This document shows, piece by piece, positions 1 to 7,494 of a DNA stretch of 10,497 nt (position 1 is the stretch's first letter; each line of letters opens with the position of its first letter). The translations under genes and the position numbers were made by a program. The DNA is taken from NCBI GenBank assembly GCA_018399855.1, contig JAGYNX010000051.1, forward strand, positions 1 to 10,497, in the 5' to 3' direction. This DNA comes from Spirochaetota bacterium (lineage in GTDB: Bacteria; Spirochaetota; UBA4802; UB4802). The notes below the pieces were generated by a model that ran no database searches, was not told the origin of the DNA, and saw only the letters and a program-made list of their open reading frames with translations.

Positions 1-108
1 TACCTGTTCACTGTCCATAGACGTGTTATCCTGCTTCCTGGCAAGCTGGAAAATGAGCAGTACTACGGTAATCATTGCTATTATAAATACTATCTGTCGT
101 GTGCTCAT
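1..108 (-). CDS. N-terminus of an unidentified membrane-anchored protein (partial)
   Basis: I do not recognise this gene; only its first 36 codons are in the window and the reading frame is still open at base 1. It begins MSTRQIVFII and has one hydrophobic segment at about residues 6-22, followed by a basic patch (RK at 24-25) and then a polar, acidic stretch. This could be an N-terminal membrane anchor or an uncleaved signal. The ATG at 108-106 is supported by an AGGA Shine-Dalgarno sequence (119-116 on the minus strand) seven bases upstream. It lies 48 bp downstream of the histidine kinase stop on the same strand, and I see no convincing terminator between them, so co-transcription with the kinase is plausible. 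Function cannot be inferred from this fragment. Confidence 0.6.
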   Translation of the reverse strand, partial: MSTRQIVFIIAMITVVLLIFQLARKQDNTSMDSEQV

Positions 109-156
109 AAAAGAATCCTAATTGTTTTGTAAAAACTGATACTGCCGGAGGTAGTT

Positions 157-2916
157 TTAATTGTCAAGCAGGTACCTGATCATTTTAGCAAGTTCTGACA
201 TGCTGAATGGTTTTTGTAAAAAATTTTGATTGCTGACTTTTACGTTACCCTGCTGCTTTTCTGTAAGAGCATAGCCTGATGTAAAAAGGAAGCGTATCCC
301 GGGCTTCAGTGTGATGATTTTTTCGGCAATCTGAATACCGTCCATATCGGGAAGTACGATATCACTGAAAACCAGGTCTATATCATCACCTTTCTCATGT
401 ATAATATTCAGTGCTTCTTTGCCGGATCCGGCATGAAGAACATTGTACCCGATAAATTCCAGTGCGTTTACGGTGATACGACGCAGCTTGTCATCATCTT
501 CCACTACCATGACGGTTTCTTCCCCATGGAAATTTTCAGACTTGGTTAAAAAATCAGCTGTTAATTGTCCGGAACTTTCACTGCATGGCCAGTATATTGT
601 AATGCTTGTGCCTTCGCCTTTCTCACTTTCGGCGAAGATGCTTCCCCTGTGCTGTTTTACAATCCCATATACAGATGAAAGCCCCAGCCCGGTTCCCTGC
701 TGTTTCTTGGTAGAAAAGAACGGGTCAAAAATCCTGCTGATGTCAGCCGGATCTATTCCTACCCCGGTATCGCTGATACGAAGAATTATGTGATTGCCGG
801 TTGAGCTTCCCAGGTGTGAGGCAGTAAATTCATCATCCAGGTATTGCTTCATGGTTTCAATAGTTATAATTTTTGATTTGTCGTGATTTTCATCTTCAAG
901 TATGGCGTCGCGTGAATTAACAACAAGGTTTAATATTACCTGTTCAACCTGGTTCTTGTCTGCTTCGATGAGACAGGGAGACTGGCATAGTTCATGTTTG
1001 AGGACGATGTTTTCGCCGATGAGACGTTGAATCATTGAATGAAGGTTTTCCAGCAACTCGTTCAGGTTGAGTGATTCGGGGTTAATCACTGAGCGCCTGC
1101 TGTAGGCCAGCAGCTGGCTCACAAGCTTTGCCGCACCCTCTCCTGACCTCTTAATTTCCTGTATATCTTCATATACAGGGGAATCTTCCGGTAGAGTCAT
1201 GAGAGACAGTTCAGCATTACCGAGTATAATGGTAAGAATATTGTTGAAATCGTGGGCTATTCCGCTTGCAAGTTTACCAACGGCCTCAAGTTTTTGTGAT
1301 TGCCTCAGTTGTTCTTCAAGTGATCTTTGAATTGTAATATCCCTCAGTATACCCTGAAATGTGTGTGCCTTTCCCTTGCTGTCCCTCTGCATGGTGGCAC
1401 TTACTTCTACTATTTTTACCTGCCTGTCCTTTGTGAGAAGTTGAAATTCGAAATTATTTATTGATCCCAGGTGTACCAGTTTCCTGGTAAGCCGGGTAAG
1501 GTTTGATTTGTCATATGCCATATCTATAATCGGTATGTTGCCTATCTCTTCTGGTGAATATCCTGACATATGTAATGCCGCAGCATTACTGTTGATCATT
1601 TTACCGTTCCTGGAAACGATTACAATGCCATCACGTGAATTTTCAAATAATATATTTAATTGCTGTTCACTTTCTTTCAACTGGTTTTCTATCAGTTTTC
1701 TATAGGTTATATCCCTTATAATCGCGAAAATATAGGTTAGCCCGTCAAGATTGACCCTGTGGGCGGATATCTCAACAGGGAAGGCCGCGCCATCTTTTTT
1801 TATATCATAGGATTCAAACATAACCCTTTCTCCAAGCTCCATGCGGTAAAGATCTTCACCGTGAGTGGATCGGGTTATGGTGTCGTTTAACAGTGATACT
1901 GGTTTTCCGATGAGTTCTTCTTTAGGGTATCCGTGCATCTTACAGGCTGTCCTGTTAAGGTTGGCAATCATAAGGGTGTTATCGGAAGTGGTTGAAAAAA
2001 GAACCATGCCGTCTGAGGCGTATTCAAAAAGAATTCTGAACCGTTCTTCGCTTGCCTGCAGTTCACCCATGTTCAATCGAACGCTTTCAACAAGATTGTC
2101 GAATGATTCAAGAACGAATCTTCTGACAGAACCCTTCTTGTATTTACGAAAATCAAGATTTACCGACGCGTGAAGATTAGTGGATATCATCTCAAATGCT
2201 TGTAGCATCTTCACAATAATATTAAGGTAGGGATTAAGAAATAAAAATACGATAACAATAACAATAGAAAAAACAAAAATTATATACAACATCATGCTGT
2301 GGTATATAGAATCAGCCTGTTCATAAATGTCATCGAGATATATTGCAGTGCCGATAAAGCTGTCAATATCCGGGATAGCCTTGATGTAGGCGATCTTCCT
2401 GGCAGTATCTTTCTTGCCAGGCTGTGGAAAGTAGTATTCAGAAAATCCTTCGCCAGAACCACTTTTTGCAATTTGAATAAAATCACGAACTACCTGGCTG
2501 TTGGCAGGTGACTGCAGGCTAATGTTGTTCCCACTGCTGGTGGGATCAGTAAGAGGATGCACGATTGATGTTCCGTCCATTCTGCTCATGAACATGTAAT
2601 CAGGAGTGTGTTTTGACTTGTACCAGGTTTCGCGAATTATTTTTTCAGATCGCGCGAGGGCACTACGGCGACTGATACTCCCCTTTTTGTATGATTGGAT
2701 TACCGGGTTTAACTGTGAGTAGCAGATATATACGTATGATCGAATATCATTTTTTCTGTGTTCAATGAGAAAATCATTGTATTCATAAATAAAGATCCTG
2801 AAGATTATCATGAATGCGATCAGGACAATTACTATGGCAAGAAAAACGCGAATGAATAATCGCGTGGAAAAATTTATCTTTCTGTCAGTAGTTAGCCTGT
2901 GAAATAATCTATTCAT
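157..2916 (-). CDS. Hybrid sensor histidine kinase (Cache, two PAS, HisKA, HATPase, receiver)
   Basis: Membrane sensor kinase of 919 residues expected to autophosphorylate on histidine and pass phosphate to its own receiver domain. Transmembrane helices lie at about 21-43 and 208-228. The roughly 165-residue segment between them resembles an sCache_2-type ligand-binding domain (HP at 120-121; a conserved-looking stretch from YYFPQPG to the YLDD near 193). Two PAS domains follow at about 291-405 and 418-527, each ending in RDIT. The H-box ASGIAHDFNNIL carries His555. The ATPase domain has Asn667 (N-box), DTGVG at 716-720, FDPFF at 730-734 and GTGLGL at 741-746. The receiver at about 801-916 has acidic residues 806-808, phospho-acceptor Asp852, Thr879 and Lys902, so all catalytic residues are present. 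No clear canonical HAMP domain is visible between helix 2 and the first PAS. The ATG overlaps the stop of a small upstream ORF, and there is no good Shine-Dalgarno sequence of its own. The next in-frame Met (36) lies inside helix 1, so Met1 is preferred. There is no DNA-binding output domain; signal and partner are unknown. Confidence 0.95.
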   Translation of the reverse strand: MNRLFHRLTTDRKINFSTRLFIRVFLAIVIVLIAFMIIFRIFIYEYNDFLIEHRKNDIRSYVYICYSQLNPVIQSYKKGSISRRSALARSEKIIRETWYKSKHTPDYMFMSRMDGTSIVHPLTDPTSSGNNISLQSPANSQVVRDFIQIAKSGSGEGFSEYYFPQPGKKDTARKIAYIKAIPDIDSFIGTAIYLDDIYEQADSIYHSMMLYIIFVFSIVIVIVFLFLNPYLNIIVKMLQAFEMISTNLHASVNLDFRKYKKGSVRRFVLESFDNLVESVRLNMGELQASEERFRILFEYASDGMVLFSTTSDNTLMIANLNRTACKMHGYPKEELIGKPVSLLNDTITRSTHGEDLYRMELGERVMFESYDIKKDGAAFPVEISAHRVNLDGLTYIFAIIRDITYRKLIENQLKESEQQLNILFENSRDGIVIVSRNGKMINSNAAALHMSGYSPEEIGNIPIIDMAYDKSNLTRLTRKLVHLGSINNFEFQLLTKDRQVKIVEVSATMQRDSKGKAHTFQGILRDITIQRSLEEQLRQSQKLEAVGKLASGIAHDFNNILTIILGNAELSLMTLPEDSPVYEDIQEIKRSGEGAAKLVSQLLAYSRRSVINPESLNLNELLENLHSMIQRLIGENIVLKHELCQSPCLIEADKNQVEQVILNLVVNSRDAILEDENHDKSKIITIETMKQYLDDEFTASHLGSSTGNHIILRISDTGVGIDPADISRIFDPFFSTKKQQGTGLGLSSVYGIVKQHRGSIFAESEKGEGTSITIYWPCSESSGQLTADFLTKSENFHGEETVMVVEDDDKLRRITVNALEFIGYNVLHAGSGKEALNIIHEKGDDIDLVFSDIVLPDMDGIQIAEKIITLKPGIRFLFTSGYALTEKQQGNVKVSNQNFLQKPFSMSELAKMIRYLLDN

Positions 2917-2987
2917 TGTGATTCACTTATGTGGGCTGTTGAGTCTTCGTTATCAGCTATAGTCATGGCAATGTAGATGTATTTCAT
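2913..2987 (-). CDS. Small ORF (24 codons) translationally coupled to the histidine kinase
   Basis: A short reading frame that starts MKYIYIAMTIADNED and ends SESQ, with its TGA stop at 2915-2913. The ATG is preceded by AAGGA at an ideal six-base spacing, whereas the kinase ATG (2916-2914) lacks a ribosome site and overlaps this stop in an ATGA junction. The peptide has no membrane segment or signal; it is mildly hydrophobic at first and then acidic. I do not recognise it. The likeliest role is a leader cistron that delivers ribosomes to the kinase start; a functional micropeptide is possible but not shown. The ORF is short enough to arise by chance, so the support rests on the Shine-Dalgarno sequence and the overlap geometry. 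Confidence 0.5.
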   Translation of the reverse strand: MKYIYIAMTIADNEDSTAHISESQ

Positions 2988-2993
2988 GCGCTG

Positions 2994-2998
2994 TCCTT
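2994..2998 (-). promoter_or_regulatory. Ribosome binding site of the small ORF ahead of the kinase
   Basis: AAGGA on the minus strand, six bases before the ATG at 2987. It is the only good Shine-Dalgarno sequence close upstream of the histidine kinase, and it is placed for the small ORF rather than for the kinase start, which is 70 bases further on. It therefore decides where translation probably begins in this transcript. Confidence 0.55.
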
Positions 2999-3021
2999 GT
3001 AAGTTCGTAATGGAGATCAGG

Positions 3022-3055
3022 ATAATACTTTATATATATGATGTTAAACCTGCAA
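3022..3055 (-). promoter_or_regulatory. Weak candidate promoter for the small ORF and kinase
   Basis: The 84 bp between the lipoprotein stop and the small ORF contains an AT-rich run. On the minus strand, TTGCAG (3055-3050) is followed by TATAAA (3034-3029) after only 15 bp; TATTAT at 3027-3022 is a second possible -10. None of these gives an ideal sigma70 spacing, so this is a low-confidence candidate. The alternative is that the kinase is read through from the barrel and lipoprotein genes, since no terminator hairpin is visible here. Confidence 0.25.
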
Positions 3056-3071
3056 GCATATTTTACGGGAT

Positions 3072-3617
3072 TTACAGTTCCACACGGGCACTGCCGCTTA
3101 TTTGACTGACGCTGGTTGTAGAGATGTAGTAATCTGGCTCGTCAGGAGGGTAATCATCCTTTTCACCATCACCGTCAGCATCAATTTTTTCCCATGAGAT
3201 TATTCCTACCCTGTAGAAATAGACTCCTGTTGTTGGATGGCTGGAATGTTCAAATGTTAATGTATGCGAATATTCAAGAGTTGAATCAGAATTGAAATAA
3301 TCATCTAAACTGATGCCATACCTGGCACCAACAACAATATAATCCGCGAACTCATTGTCTGGCTCTTCGGTCATGTATACCTCGTACCCTGCAAACCCGT
3401 TACCGCTGCCGCTTTCTGACCATGATACGATCACATTGTCGCCGTCATAGTACGCATCTATTGAGAACCCGGCACGTTTGGTGAGTACCCCTTCGATAGC
3501 GTCAGATACATAGGAACACCCGGTTGTCGTAGAGATCGTGAAAAGAAGTACAACGTATAACGCGGAAAGTATTTTACTTGATGTATGTATTCTTTTCATT
3601 GTCATTACCCGTTTCAT
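3072..3617 (-). CDS. Predicted lipoprotein with a fibronectin-III-like region
   Basis: Exported protein of 181 residues from the first ATG. A basic N-terminus and hydrophobic stretch (about 16-29) lead to TTTGC with Cys34, a relaxed lipobox, which suggests a lipid-anchored envelope protein. Residues about 51-140 look like a beta-sandwich of fibronectin type III kind (VIVSWSES near 62-69, FAGYEVYM near 75-82, YFYRVGI near 133-139). An acidic run DADGDGEKDD at 146-155 resembles a calcium-binding loop. Its ATG shares one base with the stop of the barrel gene (TAATG), so it is probably translated by coupling. Starts at Met5 or Met7 are also possible; Met7 would give a more usual 27-residue signal and has GGG eight bases upstream. 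The specific function is unknown. Adjacency suggests that it works with the barrel protein, which is inference. Confidence 0.75.
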   Translation of the reverse strand: MKRVMTMKRIHTSSKILSALYVVLLFTISTTTGCSYVSDAIEGVLTKRAGFSIDAYYDGDNVIVSWSESGSGNGFAGYEVYMTEEPDNEFADYIVVGARYGISLDDYFNSDSTLEYSHTLTFEHSSHPTTGVYFYRVGIISWEKIDADGDGEKDDYPPDEPDYYISTTSVSQISGSARVEL

Positions 3618-4990
3618 TAGAATCGTATGTACAGGCTTCCTTCGAAGGCCAACTTGTCAGCTGATTCGGTCAGCTTTCTCAGTTCCTGCGAGTAGTTCTT
3701 GATGGCCTTAAGTTCAATGCCGCACCATGGTATATTAAATGACATACCGATAAATCCCCCGAAAATCCAGTAATCCTGACCTGATTCCCTGTGTACGGGA
3801 ATGGCGGGATCCCAGAACCGGCTGACCCCCAGGGAGAAGAGAAGGTCAATATCCTTCTGTTTGAAATAATCGAGATCGGCCCGGGCGTACATCTCCCTGG
3901 CCACCGGGAAAGGCAGAGTTTCATCTGTTCTCTTGTCTATGAGTTTCTTACCCGGCTTCTGGGTTTCGATAAAAAGAGAAAACTTCGCCCGTTCCGCGAA
4001 GGTACGGGTGACGAGAAATGAGACCGTGTGCAGTGACGCTTCTTTTTTCTCTTCTTCTGATTTGCCGGCAACGGGGTCTTCAGGCAGTTCCTGCACCCAG
4101 ACCGCGTCGTATTCTTCATCGTTATACAATCGCAGCAGGCGGTAAGTTATGGTAAGTTGCGGCACTAATGGCCCGGGATCACCAAAGAGAAGGCTTACGA
4201 ATGGATTGATGTGCAGGGCGAAGACGAAACGTTCCATACGGTCGCCGATACCGGCGGTATTCACATCCATGAAAGAGAACAGGTTGCTGGCAACGAAATA
4301 GCGTTTTCGCATCTGTGCGGATTCTGTGTAATCCATTGTCCCGTCGTCATTTGGTTCGATCTGGTTGTTTATGATGATACCACCGTGAATGTTGAAGTAT
4401 GGTCGGTACAGCAGTGTTGCCGCGAATATGTCATCAAAAAACTGGGTGTACTTGTAATCAGTCACGGTGGTGCTGCCGGCTGAGCCCCGGTCGATCTCTG
4501 CCTTGCGGGTTAACCCGTAGTGAAAACCCGTGGCGGTGAAACCGAACACCAGGTTGCGGGGGTTGAAAAGTGTTTCCCGTGTTTCTGTATCCTCATCGAC
4601 CTTCGGTGGAATGTAGGCGGCCCCGTCCTCAAGCCTTTGCCTGGAGTTTTTACCCCTGTAGGTGCCGGTGAGGGGAAAGCTTACGGTCATGCTGCTGTAG
4701 GTGCGTACCAGGGTCATTTCCACCGGTTCGTATTCATCGGAACCGCTGTTATAGGTGTTGATGTTGAAGTCTTTTACCCAGTTTAACTTCAGGTATGTAT
4801 CGAAGTATTGCTCCCGTGATTCCATCTGGCCCCACCTGTGATAGAAAAGATTCAGCACGGTTTCACTTCGTGAAACAGCGTTGTGAAGGGTGGACGCCTC
4901 GTACACCTCAGGGAACAACGGTACTGCGCTTGTGAGTATGATGAGGATGAGCAGTAACAGTTGAAGGACGCGATGGATATGGATTCTCAT
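3617..4990 (-). CDS. Predicted outer-membrane beta-barrel protein
   Basis: Exported protein of 457 residues with no family that I can name. It has a signal peptide (basic MRIHIHR, hydrophobic core about 9-20, likely cleavage around 22-28). Many alternating polar/hydrophobic stretches rich in Tyr, Phe and Thr follow, for example TLLYRPYFNIHGGIIIN and FVFALHINPFVSLLFG, as in membrane beta-strands. The chain ends in SLYIRF; a terminal Phe is the usual recognition signal for the outer-membrane assembly machinery. A charged loop with EEEKKE near 312-317 would be soluble. The ATG has AGGGG seven bases upstream and sits about 50 bp after a good promoter in the divergent region. It is the first gene of the minus-strand unit and overlaps the lipoprotein gene by one base. 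Parts are visibly more GC-rich than neighbouring genes (36 of 60 bases at 4501-4560). The barrel topology is inferred from composition, not from a recognised domain. Confidence 0.7.
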   Translation of the reverse strand: MRIHIHRVLQLLLLILIILTSAVPLFPEVYEASTLHNAVSRSETVLNLFYHRWGQMESREQYFDTYLKLNWVKDFNINTYNSGSDEYEPVEMTLVRTYSSMTVSFPLTGTYRGKNSRQRLEDGAAYIPPKVDEDTETRETLFNPRNLVFGFTATGFHYGLTRKAEIDRGSAGSTTVTDYKYTQFFDDIFAATLLYRPYFNIHGGIIINNQIEPNDDGTMDYTESAQMRKRYFVASNLFSFMDVNTAGIGDRMERFVFALHINPFVSLLFGDPGPLVPQLTITYRLLRLYNDEEYDAVWVQELPEDPVAGKSEEEKKEASLHTVSFLVTRTFAERAKFSLFIETQKPGKKLIDKRTDETLPFPVAREMYARADLDYFKQKDIDLLFSLGVSRFWDPAIPVHRESGQDYWIFGGFIGMSFNIPWCGIELKAIKNYSQELRKLTESADKLAFEGSLYIRF

Positions 4991-5043
4991 GTATGGCCCC
5001 TGAAATGAATAATCGGAAATGGTAGTACATGCTGTATTTTTGT

Positions 5044-5072
5044 ATTTAAATGGATTTGTTGATTGTAGTCAA
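5044..5072 (-). promoter_or_regulatory. Sigma70-type promoter for the barrel/lipoprotein operon
   Basis: On the minus strand, TTGACT (5072-5067) and TTAAAT (5049-5044) are separated by exactly 17 bp. Each box matches five of the six consensus bases or close to it, and the -10 lies about 54 bases before the barrel ATG at 4990. This is the best promoter-like sequence in the window for the leftward genes. Its -35 box falls within the inverted repeat at 5056-5075, which suggests control by a bound repressor. Confidence 0.55.
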
Positions 5073-5075
5073 CAA
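5056..5075. repeat. Perfect 7+6+7 inverted repeat, operator candidate
   Basis: TTGTTGA, six bases TTGTAG, then TCAACAA: a perfect dyad of 7-bp arms. It sits in the divergent intergenic region and covers the -35 box and part of the spacer of the leftward promoter. That position is typical of a binding site for a dimeric repressor. As RNA it would form only a weak, AT-rich stem without a U-tract, so a terminator is unlikely. No regulator gene for it is present in the window. Confidence 0.45.
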
Positions 5076-5085
5076 TAATTGGATT

Positions 5086-5152
5086 TTGACAGGGTGATTC
5101 AAAAAAAGCCTTAAATAAAATACTTTACAAAAAAATAACATCATTTTAAGTT
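5086..5152 (+). promoter_or_regulatory. Candidate promoter region for the EF-G-like gene
   Basis: Two weak options lie here. TTGACA at 5086-5091 is a perfect -35 box, but the nearest -10-like TTAAAT (5111-5116) is 19 bp away. TTTACA at 5124-5129 is followed after 17 bp by TAAGTT (5147-5152). A-rich tracts at 5100-5108 and 5129-5135 could bend the DNA or act as UP-like elements. The gene itself has a strong GGAGG ribosome site at 5216-5220. Confidence 0.35.
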
Positions 5153-5227
5153 AACAGCCTGATTTTCAGAACTTCATGATAAGACATCCTTACTAAATTT
5201 TAACGGATTAATTTCGGAGGTTAACTA

Positions 5228-7333
5228 ATGCTAAAAGAATATACCACTGAGCAGGTGCGCAACGTTGCCATAGTGGGGCACAGTAGTACGGGAAAATCAA
5301 CGCTGTTTGACGCAATGCTTTTTGTCGGTGGGAAAATTGATAAGATTGGAAAACCTGATGATGGCAGTCTGACCTCTGATTATGATGACGAGGAAAAAAA
5401 TAGACAGATATCAATTAGAAGCGCGCTGGGTTTTGTAGAGACTGATGATACGAAGATCAACATTATTGACACCCCCGGTATGTCCGACTTCGTGGGTGAA
5501 GAGAGGGCGGCGCTGCAGGTTGTGGAAGCTGCCATCATAGTTGTTGATTCTGCTGATGGCGTACAGATCGAGACAGAGAAGGTCTGGCGTTACCTTGAAG
5601 AAAATAACATTCCCCGCCTCATTTTCGTTAACAAGATGGACAAGGAAAGGGCTAACTACGACAATATAATTGAAAATATTAAAACCAAGCTTGGCGCAAG
5701 CACTGCAACGCTGTGCCTGCCGCAGGGAGAAGGTGAGTCATTCAAGGGCGTTATAGATATAATTGACATGAAAGCCATGAGCCCAAAGGACGGGGGCAAG
5801 ACTGTCCAGGTGACTGATATCCCCGCCGATATAAAGGAACTGGCTGAACTTGAACGGTCAAACCTTATTGAACTTGCTGCCGAAGGTGACGACGAACTTA
5901 TTGAAAAATTTCTTGAAGGTGAAACACTTACCGAAGAACAGATTAGAACCGGGTTGAAAGAACAGGTGGAAAGGTGTAACCTTATACCGGTAATTTGCGG
6001 TTCGTCTATGAAATCAATTGGTATTAAAAACCTTCTGAACGTGATACGGGATTTCGTTCCATGTCCTGTTGTTGGAAAAGAGTACAAAGGGTACCATCCT
6101 GATAATCATGACCAGGAAGTTACTGTAACCATGAAGGCTGACGAGCCCTTCAGCGCTGTTATCTGGAAGACATACATTGATCAGTATGCCGGACGCTTCA
6201 ATTTTATGAAAGTTATCTCTGGTACATTACTTCCGGATTCGGAAGTTCTCAACGCGAATAAAAATGAAAAAGAACGAATATCGAAACTGCATACAACCAT
6301 TGGCCATACTAATGATGATGTACCAAAGCTTGCGGCCGGTGATATTGGTGTGGTAATCAAACTGGAAAAAACCGCTACCGCTGAAACCCTTTGTGACAGC
6401 AAGCACCCGGTGATTCTGCCATTAATCAAGCTTCCCCATCCTGTTTTTTCTTACGCTGTTGAATCAGCTAAAAAGGGTGACGAGGACAAGATAGGGCAGG
6501 TTTTCTCACGAATAACCGATGAGAATCCTACTATCACCTACCAGTTCAATCCTGAAACGAAACAGACCCTGCTTTCAGGTATGGGCGAGATGCAGCTGGA
6601 TATAGTGCTCAAGTCAATTAAGGAAAAGAACAAGATCGAGCTTGTTACATCTGAGCCTCGTGTGGCCTACAGGGAAACAATTACTAAAAGTGCTGATGCC
6701 CAGTACAAGCATAAAAAACAGTCAGGCGGGCATGGTCAGTTTGGTGAAGTGTATATCAGGGTAAAACCTACCGATCGGGGCAGCGGCTTTGAATTTATTG
6801 ACAGTATCGTTGGTGGTGCTATTCCACGTGGATATATTCCCGGTGTTGAGAAAGGTCTCAGGGAAGGCATGCAGGAAGGCGTTCTGGCAAAGTATCCAGT
6901 TGTTGATGTTTCCGTTGACCTGTATGACGGTTCGTATCATCCAGTCGATTCTTCCGAGATGTCATTCAAGATCGCGGCCAGGGGGGCTCTTAAGAAGGCC
7001 ATGGAAGCTGCCGGCCCCATACTTCTTGAGCCTGTCATGGAAGTTGATATCTTCGTTGATAAAGAATACATGGGTGACATCCTTAATGATATCACCAGCA
7101 GAAGGGGAAAAGTGCTGGGAATGGGCACCAAGGATGAAAATGATACCGGTGGCATATCAGTTGTAAAGGCACAGGCACCACTTGCCGAGATGATACGCTA
7201 CACAATTGACCTGCGTGCAATGACCAGTGGTAAAGCAACATTCGAAATGAAGTTTTCTCACTATGATCCTATTTCAGGCAGGATTGCTGATAAGGTGATA
7301 GAAGATCGGAAAAAAGAGCTCGAAGAAGAATAG
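5228..7333 (+). CDS. EF-G-like translational GTPase (EF-G2-type paralogue)
   Basis: Full-length 701-residue protein with the domain order of elongation factor G. The GTPase domain has the P-loop GHSSTGKST (17-25), DTPG (81-84), NKMD (135-138) and GSSMKSIG (258-265). Domain II starts at about 300, domain III covers about 400-475, and domains IV-V run to the end. Domain IV keeps the QSGGHGQFGEV loop (498-508) and SYHPVDSSE with His571 at the tip that reaches the decoding centre in true EF-G. Differences mark it as a paralogue: AHIDAGKTT is replaced by GHSSTGKST, switch I RGITI by RQISI (59-63), and the His after DTPG by Met85. These resemble the EF-G2/FusA2-like group, some members of which bind GTP but show little ribosome-stimulated hydrolysis. 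No ribosomal-protein or EF-Tu gene is adjacent, as would be expected at the canonical fusA locus. The start has GGAGG seven bases upstream. Its role in translocation, recycling or stress is unknown. Confidence 0.92.
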   Translation: MLKEYTTEQVRNVAIVGHSSTGKSTLFDAMLFVGGKIDKIGKPDDGSLTSDYDDEEKNRQISIRSALGFVETDDTKINIIDTPGMSDFVGEERAALQVVEAAIIVVDSADGVQIETEKVWRYLEENNIPRLIFVNKMDKERANYDNIIENIKTKLGASTATLCLPQGEGESFKGVIDIIDMKAMSPKDGGKTVQVTDIPADIKELAELERSNLIELAAEGDDELIEKFLEGETLTEEQIRTGLKEQVERCNLIPVICGSSMKSIGIKNLLNVIRDFVPCPVVGKEYKGYHPDNHDQEVTVTMKADEPFSAVIWKTYIDQYAGRFNFMKVISGTLLPDSEVLNANKNEKERISKLHTTIGHTNDDVPKLAAGDIGVVIKLEKTATAETLCDSKHPVILPLIKLPHPVFSYAVESAKKGDEDKIGQVFSRITDENPTITYQFNPETKQTLLSGMGEMQLDIVLKSIKEKNKIELVTSEPRVAYRETITKSADAQYKHKKQSGGHGQFGEVYIRVKPTDRGSGFEFIDSIVGGAIPRGYIPGVEKGLREGMQEGVLAKYPVVDVSVDLYDGSYHPVDSSEMSFKIAARGALKKAMEAAGPILLEPVMEVDIFVDKEYMGDILNDITSRRGKVLGMGTKDENDTGGISVVKAQAPLAEMIRYTIDLRAMTSGKATFEMKFSHYDPISGRIADKVIEDRKKELEEE

Positions 7334-7362
7334 TTTCTGAATACGCGCATATAGAACATGAT

Positions 7363-7390
7363 GGAATGGCCACCAAGCGGTGGCCGTTCC
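7363..7390 (+). terminator. Hairpin terminator after the EF-G-like gene
   Basis: GGAATGGCCACC, loop AAGC, GGTGGCCGTTCC: a 12-bp stem with one G-U wobble when read as plus-strand RNA. It begins 29 bases after the stop codon. The following bases (TGTATTCACTT) are only moderately T-rich, so it is intrinsic-like rather than textbook. On the minus strand the wobble becomes an A-C mismatch, which favours the plus orientation. Confidence 0.65.
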
Positions 7391-7399
7391 TGTATTCAC

Positions 7400-7448
7400 T
7401 TGACAGTAATGTTCAGCATGCGTAAGTTTACTATGTAACAACTATAAT
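7400..7448 (+). promoter_or_regulatory. Candidate promoter for the GlmU-like and TonB-like operon
   Basis: TTGACA at 7400-7405 is a perfect -35 box and is followed after 17 bp by TAAGTT (7423-7428), which keeps the three most conserved -10 positions. A perfect TATAAT lies at 7443-7448 but has no -35 match at a suitable distance. Either could start the transcript, and the terminator just upstream supports an independent unit. Confidence 0.45.
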
Positions 7449-7494
7449 AATAATGTATCATACAAAATGATCAGGGGTTTAACGGAAACAGGAA

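Noticed and set aside
141..155. Small hairpin between the kinase and the partial left-edge gene, as a terminator
   Set aside because: The stem is six bases with a wobble only on the plus strand; in the minus-strand RNA it has an A-C mismatch and is too weak.
4211..4786. Plus-strand ORFs opposite the barrel gene
   Set aside because: They lie entirely within the barrel gene on the opposite strand, lack ribosome sites and recognisable features, and are explained by the higher GC content there.
5228..7333. Canonical housekeeping fusA or a tetracycline-resistance ribosomal protection protein
   Set aside because: Switch I and the residue after DTPG differ from canonical EF-G and there is no ribosomal-protein or EF-Tu neighbour; the P-loop and switch pattern also fit the EF-G2-like group better than TetM-type proteins.
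7358..7441. Short plus-strand ORF (26 codons) after the EF-G-like gene
   Set aside because: It has no ribosome site, runs straight through the terminator hairpin and promoter-like sequence, and shows no protein-like features.
7443..7448. Perfect TATAAT as the certain -10 of the GlmU-like gene
   Set aside because: No -35-like sequence lies 16-18 bp upstream and there is no extended -10 TG, so it is kept only as an alternative within the promoter region.
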